64,000 bases of DNA from Tanytarsus gracilentus (lineage: Eukaryota > Arthropoda > Insecta > Diptera > Chironomidae), in contig JAXRKN010000031.1 of the NCBI GenBank assembly GCA_038502055.1, positions 682,001 to 746,000 on the forward strand. The letters are read 5' to 3'. Numbering within the stretch: position 1 is the stretch's first letter; each line of letters begins with the position of its first letter. The translations under genes were made by a program, and so were the position numbers. The notes under the pieces are model-generated. The model worked only from the letters and a program-made list of their open reading frames with translations. It ran no database searches and had not been told where the DNA came from. Below are positions 1-29,882 of the stretch, piece by piece.

Positions 1-2421
1 TGGGCACTTAAAAATTATATAAAACATTTAATTTTGAACATTTCTTAGGATTTAAATTTTTTAATTGCTTTATTATTCTTATAAAATCTTTTAACTACCA
101 AAACATTTTAAAATAGTACGACACCAGCGTTATCGCACCTTTTCTTCTTCTATCTGCTCCCGAAAAGTGTCAAAATTCACTATTTACAAAGAGAGTCGAT
201 TATGACTGAGAGACTTTTTTTTTATTATCAAATTTTTTCGCTCCCGTTCATTTTTGTCAGTTCTCGAAATACTTTAAATGCGCACAGAAGTCTGTTAAAA
301 ATTTTGATATCAGTTTGCTGAAAAAGATGAAAAGAAATAATTTGTTTTGTGATTTATTGCAATTACTCGTTCAACCTTAACTCTTTTTGACTCTTTTCGA
401 TTACAATCCGATACTGATACTGTGCGTCAGAAAAGAAAACTCAATCAATCATGGTGTAAAAAGTGTGCAGAAGTGAAAAACAGAAACAAAAGTTTAATCA
501 AAATCCACTTGAGAAAAGAGAAGCTCATTTTTCAATTGAAGAAACGAAAGTATGTGTCACGAGACATTTCGACTAGCTTTTTAAACGAGTCTGTTTGTGT
601 GAGACGAAAAAAAAATTTGAAAAATTATTTAAAATGTCTTTACTTTTCGAATTGTTTCACATGTGAATATGAATTTTTTTCGCAATGCTTCGCTAATTGA
701 ATTTAATGAAATTTTTGGAGAATTAAAAAGTCGCGAGGAAGTAATTAGAGGGTTTTCAGCATGTGAATCATGTGAAAATGAAAATCATCGTGAGAATTAG
801 ACTAAATTGGCTGGAGAGTGACTTTAAAAGCTTGTATCAAGTGTTAAGTGTGCAAAAAAGATATTAATTTGGTTTGAGATGATTTTTATATGTTCACATC
901 TTTTAATTGGAACGAAAACAAACTTAAAAATATACTTCCCCTATCTGATTATTTTTGAACCTTGAGTGTCATGACCCGTGTAATACTCTCTCGTAAAAAA
1001 ATTATGTTCACATGATTTAATTGATTCACAAAGTGTTGAAAAAAGATAAAAATATCTATTTTTGCGCAACATCTCGCGAGTCATTTTTAGATAAAAAAAA
1101 ATTGTGATAAAATATTCTGGAAATATTTCAAATACGCATTTTTTTACTCGTATTTGTTTGAACAGAAAAGATTGAAAAATGCCTCTAAAAAGTCAAGTGT
1201 CAAAATTTAAGGAGATTTATTGGTAAGGAACTTATTTAAAGGCAATAAACTTTATCATGAAAGCTTCACTTTTAACTCCAAACCACTTTTTCTCATCTTG
1301 TTTTTGCTCTCTTTCAATTTTACATCTCGTTTCATATTTTTAAATCATCCCTTTTCTACAACAAAGTAAAAAGTAAATTTTATCGTGTTTTTATCCATTA
1401 ATCTCATATTCTGCCTTTGTCGACACATATGTGCACACATAGTATCCATTAAAGTTTTTAAAGCCGAGCAAAAAAAAATTATGAAAAATCATGGTCGTGA
1501 AATTTTTAAACCTAAAATTGAACTCTATCGATTTTTAATTTGTAAAAAAAATTTTATTTCGCCAAGAAAATTAAGAAAAATATATTTGAAAATTTACTTT
1601 AGAACTGCATTGTGTGTTGCACAAAAGACATTATTAATATTCTATAATTTTCAATGTTTTTTAAATCTACAGCTTTGAAAGTATAAGCTTACAAAGCAAA
1701 TTCCTTCCGACATTCCATTGATTAACTTTACATTCTTGAAACCATGTTTATGTCGCTATTTAAAAGGATTCACCTGCAGCTTTTACCAATGTATTTTTTT
1801 CTTGCAATGAACTTGAATTATTTTCTATAAGCCGATTAGTCAATAGTTTCACGTTCAATGTAGTATTTTTTAAAAGGTCAACAGCAGAGAGTCCGTATGA
1901 GTGACTATACTTTCTGTCTTTTGGCTTAAAAATCGATTCGAGAGAGTATGTACAGTGTGCATGTGGCACATGCTTGTCATGTGCTTACTTGTTTATTTAT
2001 ACAGCCGCAATATACGTGTGAGAGACATTAAACATGACAAAATAATTGTAAGGACCACCATGCGAAAATATTACGATCCATTTCCTGTCAGCTTGTTGAT
2101 TGTGCTTGCAGTGCTTTTTTTTATTCCCTCGAAACATTCATGCTAATCATCATCATTTTTTACATCGCACGTTCATTCTTTTTTATCATCAACCACACAC
2201 ATAATTTAAATAAACATGACATAACTTGCATTTCCCTTGCGTGACATTGATGGCGGTATTCCGACATGTGTCTCGTGAGAGAAATGACCCGCAAGTTGGA
2301 GAGCTTACTTATTTCAATCCTTCTTTTTTTGGTTTAATTATTTTTATTTTTCCTTTCTTTTCTATGTAACGCTGTTTGATTTTCTTTGAAATTGCATGGT
2401 TGTTTTAAAAATTGTATAAAG
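1..2421. other. Non-coding sequence upstream of the first recognised mustard/OXR1 exon
   Basis: I see no supportable coding exon here. The open frames are short, lysine- and phenylalanine-rich and look like AT-rich noise. Because the first recognised mtd exon (2422) begins in mid-codon after a splice acceptor, this stretch is most likely the 3' part of an mtd intron, possibly with an untranslated first exon that I cannot delimit. Confidence 0.5.
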
Positions 2422-21250
<18,829 letters not shown>

Positions 21251-21905
21251 GGAGGAAGATGAAAATTATTAAAATTTAAAAAGAGTTAATCAAAAAAAAA
21301 TGTTAAATTTAAATTGGCATAAAAAGCGCAATGAGCCATTCAAAATTTACCTTCGACCTCCTTCTTCCCCTCTGTTTAAATTATAATTAATCATATTTAT
21401 CTTTTAAGCGAATGAAAATTAAGATGATTGTGTAGCGAAAGACTAAATTATATAAAATTGCATGAACTATATGAGCAAAAAAAAAGTTATTGGAATTAAG
21501 ATAGGACAGAAATTTGTTAATTAATTTTTTCCCATTCTTTAGAGGAGAATTGAGATGACGTGCATTTGTGTCATTTAGACAAAAAGAATAAAGTTTTAGA
21601 GAAAGCAGAGAGGGCTGGAATTAATTGAAAAGTTCCGCAAAATGATTTGTCAGGCATTAGAGAGAAAAAAATTGTGGAGAGATAACAGAGAAATTAGTCA
21701 GATCGGGCAAAAGTTTGTGCTTCTTTTTTTTATGACCGAATTGTGATATATTTTTTATCATTATTCTTTTATTTTCACTTCACTCTTGGCTTATCGCTAA
21801 CTACTTATCATTATTTTTAACTATAATTTCATTATTATTGCAGTAATTTTTTTAGAGTTCTTAAGTTTTGTCTCCTTTATGTTAACATTAATAAAGAAAT
21901 GTGAA
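21251..21905 (+). other. Probable mustard/OXR1 3' UTR with polyadenylation signals
   Basis: This non-coding sequence follows the mtd stop codon. AATAAA occurs at 21587-21592 and again at 21890-21895, giving two candidate 3' ends. Both transcripts from the internal promoters and the long form would share this UTR. Confidence 0.6.
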
Positions 21906-24762
21906 ATGGAGCAAAATTAACATTTTGATTTTTTGGTTTTTTACTTTTGACGATTTTTTTTTCAGGAACTTGAGATGATTTTTAAAAAACTCAATTCATT
22001 TAAAATCATTTAAAATTTCTTTTTTGGATGATAATCTCGATGAGCTAAAAATCCTCTCAAGTTTCCAATTTTCAGAAAAGTTTTATCTTAAGCTTTTATT
22101 TAATTTAAAAGAACATAAAAATCACCATCGATGCCGTTTGATAAATATAAAATAAAAAGCTTTCAATGTGTCATGAATCAGCGACAAAATCATTTTCGTA
22201 TTTGAATCCTCTCTCGCGATCAAGTTTAAACATGATGTTATAGTGAAAAATTGCACCAAGATGAATTTCGTGAAAAATAACTAGAGACACACAAATAAAT
22301 GTTCTATAATCGGCTATTTGAAGCGCGCAAGATTGACATAAAAAAATTGGAAATTACAAAGTTAATTTTTCCCAGTTCTTTAAAAAATTTATTTTTCTAA
22401 AAAAATATATTTGGTTCACTAGGAATGAGAAGCTTTAAACGTTAAGAGGTAAAAAAAATGTTATGACAAAATAAAATTAGTGAAATAAAAACTTGCACAA
22501 CAAACACTCGATGATGTTTAGAGAGAGAAAGTTTTTTGCCATCGACACCCCAACTCATACACAGTACTACAAATGCAGGATATTTTGATTGATGTCTTAG
22601 TAAAAAAAATTAAAGGAATTTTTCTCCAAAATACAATGATTGTATTAGCTGCCAAAAAAAGGATAAAAATTATTTATGGTAGCGGAATGATTTCGTGAAA
22701 TTTACAAGCACTTTCAAAGCTTTACAAAGGTGAAGAATTTTTCGTATTATGAAATCCCTGGAAATCAAATTAACACTTCGAACATCATATATAGTAGGAA
22801 AAAATATGCTGAGCATAAACACATAATATTAAAATGCGCTTAAGTAAATATAAGTTGATTTTTGCATTATATTGGTATATAAAAGCATTTATAGAGAAAC
22901 AATATATTTTTTTAACGATTCACAAATTATCGATTTTCCCATCGCGATAACAGTTTAAAAATAGAATTATATGCTATATAGTTTTCAGATCTTCAAGCAC
23001 GTTCTATTTACATACTTCATAAACCGTGTTATTATTTCTCTAATTATGGCTCCAATTTTTTCCGTATTTTAATTAAAAATTAAAGATTATCATATAGAAT
23101 ACAATCTGTGCTAAATTTCTATCAAATTTTTTTATATCAATTTCTTTATTTATGTTTGGTTTACTCTCAAAAATCTTTTAATCTACACAAAAAGCAAAAT
23201 GAAAGCGTAGGATGAAAAAAAATTCTATATATTGACCAAAAAAAAATAAAAAATAATATTTTTAGATAAACTGAAATCTTGTATGTGACATAAAAGGAAA
23301 ATTTTGAAAGAGCAAAAATAATCTTATATCATATAAAAAATGACAAAACTATGATATGACCAAAAGTATAAATTTTAAGAACATAAAAGCGCCTCAAAAC
23401 AAAGAATTTCAATCTTTCTATACGCTTTTCCACATTGACATGAAAAAAATCTATCGAAAAAAAATTCTCACAATCTTTTTATGTTTAACGGTCACAATTT
23501 GGAGTTTTTTATTGCTCAAAGTAAAACTATAAATTTATTTAATGGAATAATTAGCGTTCAAAGTTTGATTTTTATTTAAAAAATATTTTTTCACTATTCA
23601 ATTGAGCTTAGTTATATAAAATTTTAACAACCCTTAACACTTGAATCCATATTAGTAACATTTTTAAATGAGAAACCTAAAAAGAGAAATATTTATAACA
23701 AAAAAATGCATCAACTCATAGTTGAGAAAGTTTATCGATTAAAACAACTAAATAAATTTTTGTATGTAAAACACACACACACACACACAAGCAGTCAATT
23801 ATTAAAAAAATAAAAGTGAAAAAATACAATTGTAGACTGGTTAATATTGAAAAACATGAAGTTATTTGATGAGAATTCCATTATAAATAAAATATTGTCA
23901 CAGAATAGAAAAATTATCCCATTTCTATCGAAATATAATGTATTTGAAAAATGACCCGCAACTTTTTGATAAATCTTTGAAGAAAGTGCTTTTTTTTATC
24001 CAGAAAGCGATTAAAGTTTTCCGGAATTTTGTAGCATCTCTTTCCCCGAATTTTCCTCGTCCCATGAAATCCACCATATCTTAAAATTTATATAAAAAAA
24101 ATAAAACGAGAAATTTATGATTTCAACTAATTTTATCCCATTTTATATATTTTATGTTCATTCACTCGTGAAATTTAATCTTTCATGCAGGGTCCTCTTT
24201 GACACTTAAAAAAATCAAATACACATTGTGAAAACTTTTTCATAGACTAATCTCAATTTTTTCGAGAGAAAAGATTTAAAGAATGTTTATGAATTGCTAC
24301 AGATATAAAATGATGTAATTCACTTTTTGACAGCCAAAGCATTTGTTTGAAAAAAAAATAATCATACGAAATACCGAAAAGCTTCATTGATGGGCTAAAA
24401 AAAAGTTCATGAACACAGTAAAATTTGAAATTGTTTGGAAATTGAAGATGAGCAAGGTAAATTGCAGTAACTTCAATGAAAGATTTAAAAGTAAATGAGA
24501 AATAAATGAATGTATTTTGTAGACAGAGAAGAGTAAAAAATAAAGAGAAGAAGTTAAATTGAAAGAATAAAATTTTATTGAAATTTTTCAGTTAAAAACG
24601 TTAACGGATAATTTAAATTTAAATTTTTTTTCCCTCAAATGGCCTCACAGCAACTGCAAAACACACACACAGAAAGCTTTTTTTAAAGATGTGAAAAATT
24701 TGTAACAAAAAATAAAATAAAAAAAAGTTGATTATAATTAAGGCGTAATAAAGAGTTTAAAA
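21906..24762. other. Intergenic, very AT-rich, no genes seen
   Basis: No open frame with recognisable protein or splice structure is present. There is a short (AC)n run at about 23769-23790 and many A or T homopolymers. The last few hundred bases should contain the Dcp2 promoter and 5' UTR. Confidence 0.6.
23769..23790. repeat. (AC)n microsatellite
   Basis: A short run of AC dinucleotides in the intergenic region between the mustard and Dcp2 genes. Confidence 0.9.
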
Positions 24763-26252
24763 ATGTCTGCAGTAACACCAGCACGTTCAAAGACTCCATC
24801 TCGAGTGCCAGTTCATATTCTCGATGATCTCAGTTCAAAGTTTTTGATAAATTTGGTAATATTTTGAAATTTTCCTTCTTTCTTTTTATTTACATCGCAA
24901 AAATGATTTCAAAACTTTCAGCCAGAAGCAGAAAAAAATGACCTTATTCGACTCTTCTTTCAAATTGAACTCGCTCATTGGTTCTTCCTCGACTTCTATT
25001 GCACTCAAGAAGAGAATACTGTTTACGTTTGTGGAATTAAGCAGTTCGCATTGTCAATTTTTCAGCACATCCCATTTTTAAGTCATCATGTACCTAATCT
25101 TCAACAGATCCTCGAGGAGTGGAGATCGTATAAGATTTCCGTTCCCACCTATGGCACAATTCTCCTCACGCCTGACATGAAAAATTGCCTTCTCGTACAA
25201 TCGTTCTTCGCGAAAAATTCGTGGTCCTTTCCCAAGGGCAAAGTCAATGAAAATGAAGATCCAGTCAAGTGTGCAATACGCGAAGTGTACGAAGAGACTG
25301 GCTTCGATTGTGGCCATCTAATCAATGAGAATGACTTCATTGAGGGTCAAACGAGCAATTATCAGTATACACGCTTATATATTGTCAAGAATGTTCCTGT
25401 CGATACAAAATTCGCTCCTCGCACTCGCAACGAGATTAAGGATTGTTCGTGGTTTACGATTGACGAGTTGCCGACAAATCGCAATGACGACGGATACTAT
25501 AAGGATCAGCGTAAGATTCGACCGAATTCATTCTACATGATTTTGCCATTCATATCGAAGCTTAAGCAGTGGATTGCAAAAGAGAGATTGGCGAAAGTTA
25601 TTAGCAATAAGGGGAAGCAGCAGCAGCAGCTGAAGAAGGGAAACAATAAGCAGCACCATGTGCAGCATCAGGGTAGTAACAAGAAGACTTTTCACAAGAC
25701 TGCTTCACCCTACTTCAATGGCAACGGTGAACATGTCAATAATCATCGTAACGGAACTAACTCGAGACCACGACACAAGTCAGACGGCGATGCCTTAGAC
25801 ACATTCAGTCCAAACGCAACAAGCAACGGCACATTCTACAATGACCATTTGAAGACTCAAAACTCATCCACTCCAATTGTGAGCTCAAATGGACCTCTCA
25901 TGCCATCCAGTTCATCTGCATTTCGTGCCACAAATAATCTCGCAAATAGCTTTAATAAGAAAAAATTGCAACCGCAACAAGGTAATTAAGAAATTAAAAG
26001 CTCGAAACTTAAGTAATTTATAATTAACTTTTTTTATTAGGTCAACAACAGCCGCAAACGAAGAGTAATTATAAAGTTAACAATAGTAACGGTGGCAATC
26101 AAGAGAATATCAAGCGAAAGCTCTTTCCAGCTGAAGCTAAAGAGAATGTGCGACCTCTTTCGAGTGTCAAGCCCTTCCAATTTGACATTCCCGAGAGCTG
26201 GAAAAACTTCAAATTCGACCACAAGAAGATCGTCAACTCGATTTGCATGTAA
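24763..26252 (+). CDS. Dcp2: mRNA-decapping enzyme 2 (Nudix hydrolase)
   Basis: Dcp2 removes the m7G cap from mRNA in the cytoplasm (P-bodies), committing transcripts to 5'-3' decay. The exons are 24763-24855, 24922-25981 and 26041-26252 (TAA), giving 454 residues. The N-terminal regulatory domain is clear (VPVHILDDLSSKFLINL, then LFFQIELAHWFFLDFY). The Nudix box is intact at about residues 137-159: GKVNENED, then REVYEETGF, supplying the metal-binding glutamates. Box B follows (KLKQWIAKERL). The C-terminal half is low-complexity and rich in Q, N, S and K. It ends in a short conserved-looking stretch, FDIPESWKNFKFDHKKIV. The protein is near the human length (420) and much shorter than the Drosophila protein, mainly because of a shorter tail. 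It lies tail-to-tail with Rrp4. Confidence 0.95.
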
Positions 26253-26554
26253 ATCACAGTGCAAATTTCAAACAATGCATTTTTAGAAGAAACCAAAAGA
26301 ATAATTTTTTAAAATGCACCAAACAGTGACAAAAGTATAACATCGTGAGGTGATTGACACATCATTTTTCTATCTCCTTTTTTTTCTGGGCAATTTATAC
26401 AAAATTTAAATTCAAATTGTAAAAAAATCATTAAACTTTTTTTCTTATTTGTGAAATTCTTCATTCACGTTAAAATTCTGACCTACAAAAAACATTCATG
26501 TAATAAATATTTTTTAGAACTTTTTAAGTCGATCAACCTCAAAAAATGATTTTT
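26253..26554. other. Convergent 3' region between Dcp2 and Rrp4
   Basis: This 302-bp stretch is shared by two converging genes. A plus-strand AATAAA at 26502-26507 is the likely Dcp2 signal. The minus-strand AATAAA at 26554-26559 overlaps the Rrp4 stop codon. Cleavage 10-30 bases beyond each would make the two transcripts abut or overlap. Confidence 0.65.
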
Positions 26555-27498
26555 TTATTCCTGCTGCAAAAGTCTTTGCTTTGCATTAAATCCGACTTCA
26601 AACATAATTTCTTGATTTAACAATTCTTTAGTATCGTATTTAAGGGTTTCTTCATAAGCGAGCATTATGCTTGTGTCATAGATCATTACATAGCAGGACG
26701 AGAGTGCCTTAATGCAGTTTCTTACTCTCACAATTGCCTCCCGATCAGACTTTTGGATCGCCTCGAGATTCTGCACGAATCCACCTTGTCCTTCAATTTC
26801 AATGTTAATTATCGGCGATATCCAGATGTAGCCGTTATTTCCAATAATCACGCTGACACCGCACGGAAGATTGTGGAAGTGATTTTTGCGTCTTTTGACG
26901 AGCGACGGCGCCACAGTAACGAGAATGCCTTGCGAAAGCTTGCCGTACTTTAAACTTCTCGTATGGAGCGACAAACTTCCGTCCTGATAGACATTTTGAA
27001 CTTCGGCTGACAGCAAATCTTCTTCCTGAAGTAATTTTCTCATACTCTGTTCGTCTTCTGCATTTCTTCGTCTTAACTCGCCGCCTGGCAGATTAATTGA
27101 TGAAATCAGCAGCACAGAGTCGAGACGTGAGTTTGTATCAATCTTCCAGCGCTTCTTCTGGATCTCAGTAACTCGTCCGATGACGACATCGCCAATTTCT
27201 CCGACGTATTTGCTCTTGAGTGGAATCACGGAAATCAACTTATTAATTTGCTTAACAACGCCAACAACCGACGACTTTATTTGTCCATCTTCGAGATAAG
27301 TTCCATGACCGCTAAAATTTATTTTCATATCAATCAATTGAAGATTTTCAGTTATAACTTTTTATGTATTTACCGCATAAAATCCTTTTGCTCTGTAATT
27401 GGTTCGCCCGTTGTGTAGACTCGAAAATTATTTTCGCTGAGATTAGCCGTGTATTTCGGCTTATTAATCATCAAATTTATTTTTATGTTTGACTCCAT
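26555..27498 (-). CDS. Rrp4: Exosome complex component Rrp4 (EXOSC2)
   Basis: Rrp4 is one of the three S1/KH cap subunits of the RNA exosome, acting in nuclear and cytoplasmic 3'-5' RNA processing and decay. Two exons, 27498-27374 and 27311-26555, give 293 residues, the same as human EXOSC2. The N-terminal segment ends MRGHGTYLEDGQI, the classic Rrp4 start of the folded core. The S1 domain covers roughly residues 75-160 (YVGEIGDVVIGRVTEI, RWKIDTNSRLDSVLLIS). The KH-type domain follows (LPCGVSVIIGNNGYIWISP). The start ATG at 27498 is the first in frame. The stop codon overlaps a polyadenylation signal. It is head-to-head with Arp8, 96 bp apart. Confidence 0.95.
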
Positions 27499-27594
27499 TC
27501 TAATGTTTGCAAAACAAACAATTAACATGTGAGATTTTAAAATAGTTCAGGGACGCACAGCTTAAATAAAAACAAACAAAAAATATTTTTTAAA
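27499..27594. promoter_or_regulatory. Bidirectional promoter between Rrp4 and Arp8
   Basis: Only 96 bp separate the two divergent start codons, so both 5' UTRs and the core promoters must fit here or overlap the coding starts. I recognise no TATA box in a convincing position. Confidence 0.6.
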
Positions 27595-29362
27595 ATGAGT
27601 GAAATAATTATTTTTCATCCTGGATCGCTATATTTGCGAATCGGCAAGGCTAATGACCTAAATCCCGAAATGATTCTTAATTGCGTGGCGTTGAGAAGGA
27701 AGTCTAAAGATGCACCCGTTTATCATGACTCACTTCTTCCGGAATCGGTAATTAAAAGCAAAGAAATTAGTGCGGAACTTGATGAGAGTCGACTATCTGT
27801 ATCACATATGCTTCAATCGCAGCTTCAATCAGATGGCAGGAAGAGATATGGAACGCCATCAGGTAAGTGATTATATTTTGAAATAAAAAATTATCATATA
27901 ATGTTATTTTTTTACTAACCAGCACAATTGAGTGCCTTCAACAAAAGATCCATGCCTGAGATAATCACAAACAGTCCACAAACCTACTGGCTCAAGCCTA
28001 AAGAGAGCGTCAATTCAATCGTGGGAGCTGACGTTCTCAGACTCAATCCATCTAGCGGTGATTTTAATGTTCATTTTCCAATAAGAAGAGGAGAGCTCAA
28101 CATCCATAATGGTGTAGGTGGAAGCATAACAGCAACGCTTGAGCACATCAGATGCATTTGGGAATATTCGGTTAAAAACTTTTTGGATGTTACGACGGAA
28201 GAACTTGGACAGCATAAAGCTGTTTTAATCATACCCGATATTTACAATCGAAAGCGAATTAAACTCTTAACTGGACTTCTCTTTGAGATGGGATTTAAGG
28301 CTGTAATTTTACGTGAGTGTTTTATAACTTGCCAATAATTTAATTTTAATTCACATTTTTACAGTTCAAGAGCACGTGGCGGCATCATTTGGCACTGGAC
28401 TCAACTCCACATGCGTCGTCGATATTGGCGATCAAAAAATAAGCATTTCATGTGTCGAGGATGCAATTTCTCATCCAAACACGAGAATTTCGCTCAAGTT
28501 TGGCGGTGGCGATGTGACAATGTGCTTCTTTTGGCTCCTCCAGAAATGCTCATTTCCATATAAAGAATGCCAGCCTAAAAACAATCAAGACGCAGTTCTA
28601 CTTCATCACCTTAAAGAGCAGTACTGTCATATCGATTTAGATATTTGTGGATCACAAGAGAAAAGTTTCATCATCAATCGACCTAATCAATCGCCGTGTC
28701 GATACGTTTTGCAAATTGCTGATGAGCTAATAATAAGTCCTTTAAGTGTATTCTATACTGATCTATTAAAATTCACGCTTGGCAATACGCCACGTGACAA
28801 AGTTATTCAAATTCAAAAAACGCTCGGCCAAGACTTTGACTCGGAAGACTGTTTCAATGCTGAATTTTTACGCGAGACGAGTCGACGAAATGCCAAGGAT
28901 CAAACGGAAAATACATTCAATGCAGACGCAAGTGCCATCGAACCGGATGAGGAGGGTGAAGATGACTTGATTAAATTTAATGCAAATGATTTTCAAACGT
29001 CCAACGGTCAAATCATTGGTCTCGACAGTGCCATTCTTCAATCTATCGAGCATCTGTCGAATGATGAATTAAAGAGAAAAATGTACAATTGCATTTTGTT
29101 AGTTGGTGGTGGTTCAAAATTTCGAGGCCTTCAACAGTGGCTTCAAAATAAAATTCGTCAATCAATTCCACCAAATTATCGCATGGACAATTCACAAGAC
29201 ACAGTGGTGACGGTTAAGGATATTGATCCAAGTAACGTATGCTGGCGTGGAGCGGCACTTTTAACTACATTAGAATCTGCAGAAGAACTTTGGGTTACAC
29301 GCGAAGATTGGCAAAATTATGGCGTTCGAGCATTGAGGGAAAAAGTTCCCTTCATTTGGTAG
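27595..29362 (+). CDS. Arp8: Actin-related protein 8 (INO80 complex subunit)
   Basis: Arp8 is a nuclear actin-related protein that binds nucleosomes or DNA within the INO80 chromatin remodeller. The exons are 27595-27862, 27923-28312 and 28365-29362 (TAG), giving 551 residues (human about 624). The N-terminus IIIFHPGSLYLRIGKAND is the first actin-fold strand pair. The phosphate-2 region is FGTGLNSTCVVDIGDQKIS, strongly Arp8-like, followed by FGGGDVTMCFFWLLQKCSFP. The C-terminal actin fold has CILLVGGGSKFRGLQQWLQ, and VCWRGAALL near the end. An acidic insertion (about residues 405-425, EPDEEGEDDL) lies between subdomains, as usual for Arp8. AATAAA occurs at 29370, eight bases after the stop. 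Confidence 0.95.
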
Positions 29363-29882
29363 GAAACGAAATAAACTGTTGTTAGAATTTAATCAAGATA
29401 AGAAGGTCGTAAAAAAGTAAATTTAATAAAATCTCTTCGCGTAAAAAAAACGAATAAAGTGCGTAAATTTTATTGACGACGCGACACTTTAATTAAATTT
29501 TAAGAGTAGAAAAATTCAAATTATTTTAATAAAATCTTATTGGTAATTTTAAAGTTTTCATCCCTTGACAAAAAGCACCCCAAAAAATGTGAAACAATCC
29601 GAAAACGAAACTGAAGAGAGCGCAAAACATTTTCAATGCCAGCATCCTCCACCTCCCACCCCACCCTTCCATATTATTTTATCCAACATAAAAAAATCTC
29701 TGTTTTTTCCTCTCGCTTGTTGTCTCTGAGAGCGCAGCAAAAAGGGAAAAGAGTGAAAATTTAACATGGCGATTTTCTTTGTGGTGTCGTTTTATTTAAA
29801 AAAATTATTTGTGACCTCAGTGATGGATTCAAATTAAGTTTTCTGCCTTTTTCATTTGCCTAAAGCAATAAGCGACATAAGG
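29363..29882. other. Arp8 3' end and promoter region of the receptor gene
   Basis: AATAAA occurs at 29370-29375 and another lies near 29452, both usable for Arp8. The remainder (about 29470-29882) is expected to be the promoter and 5' UTR of the receptor gene. No other gene is seen. Confidence 0.55.
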
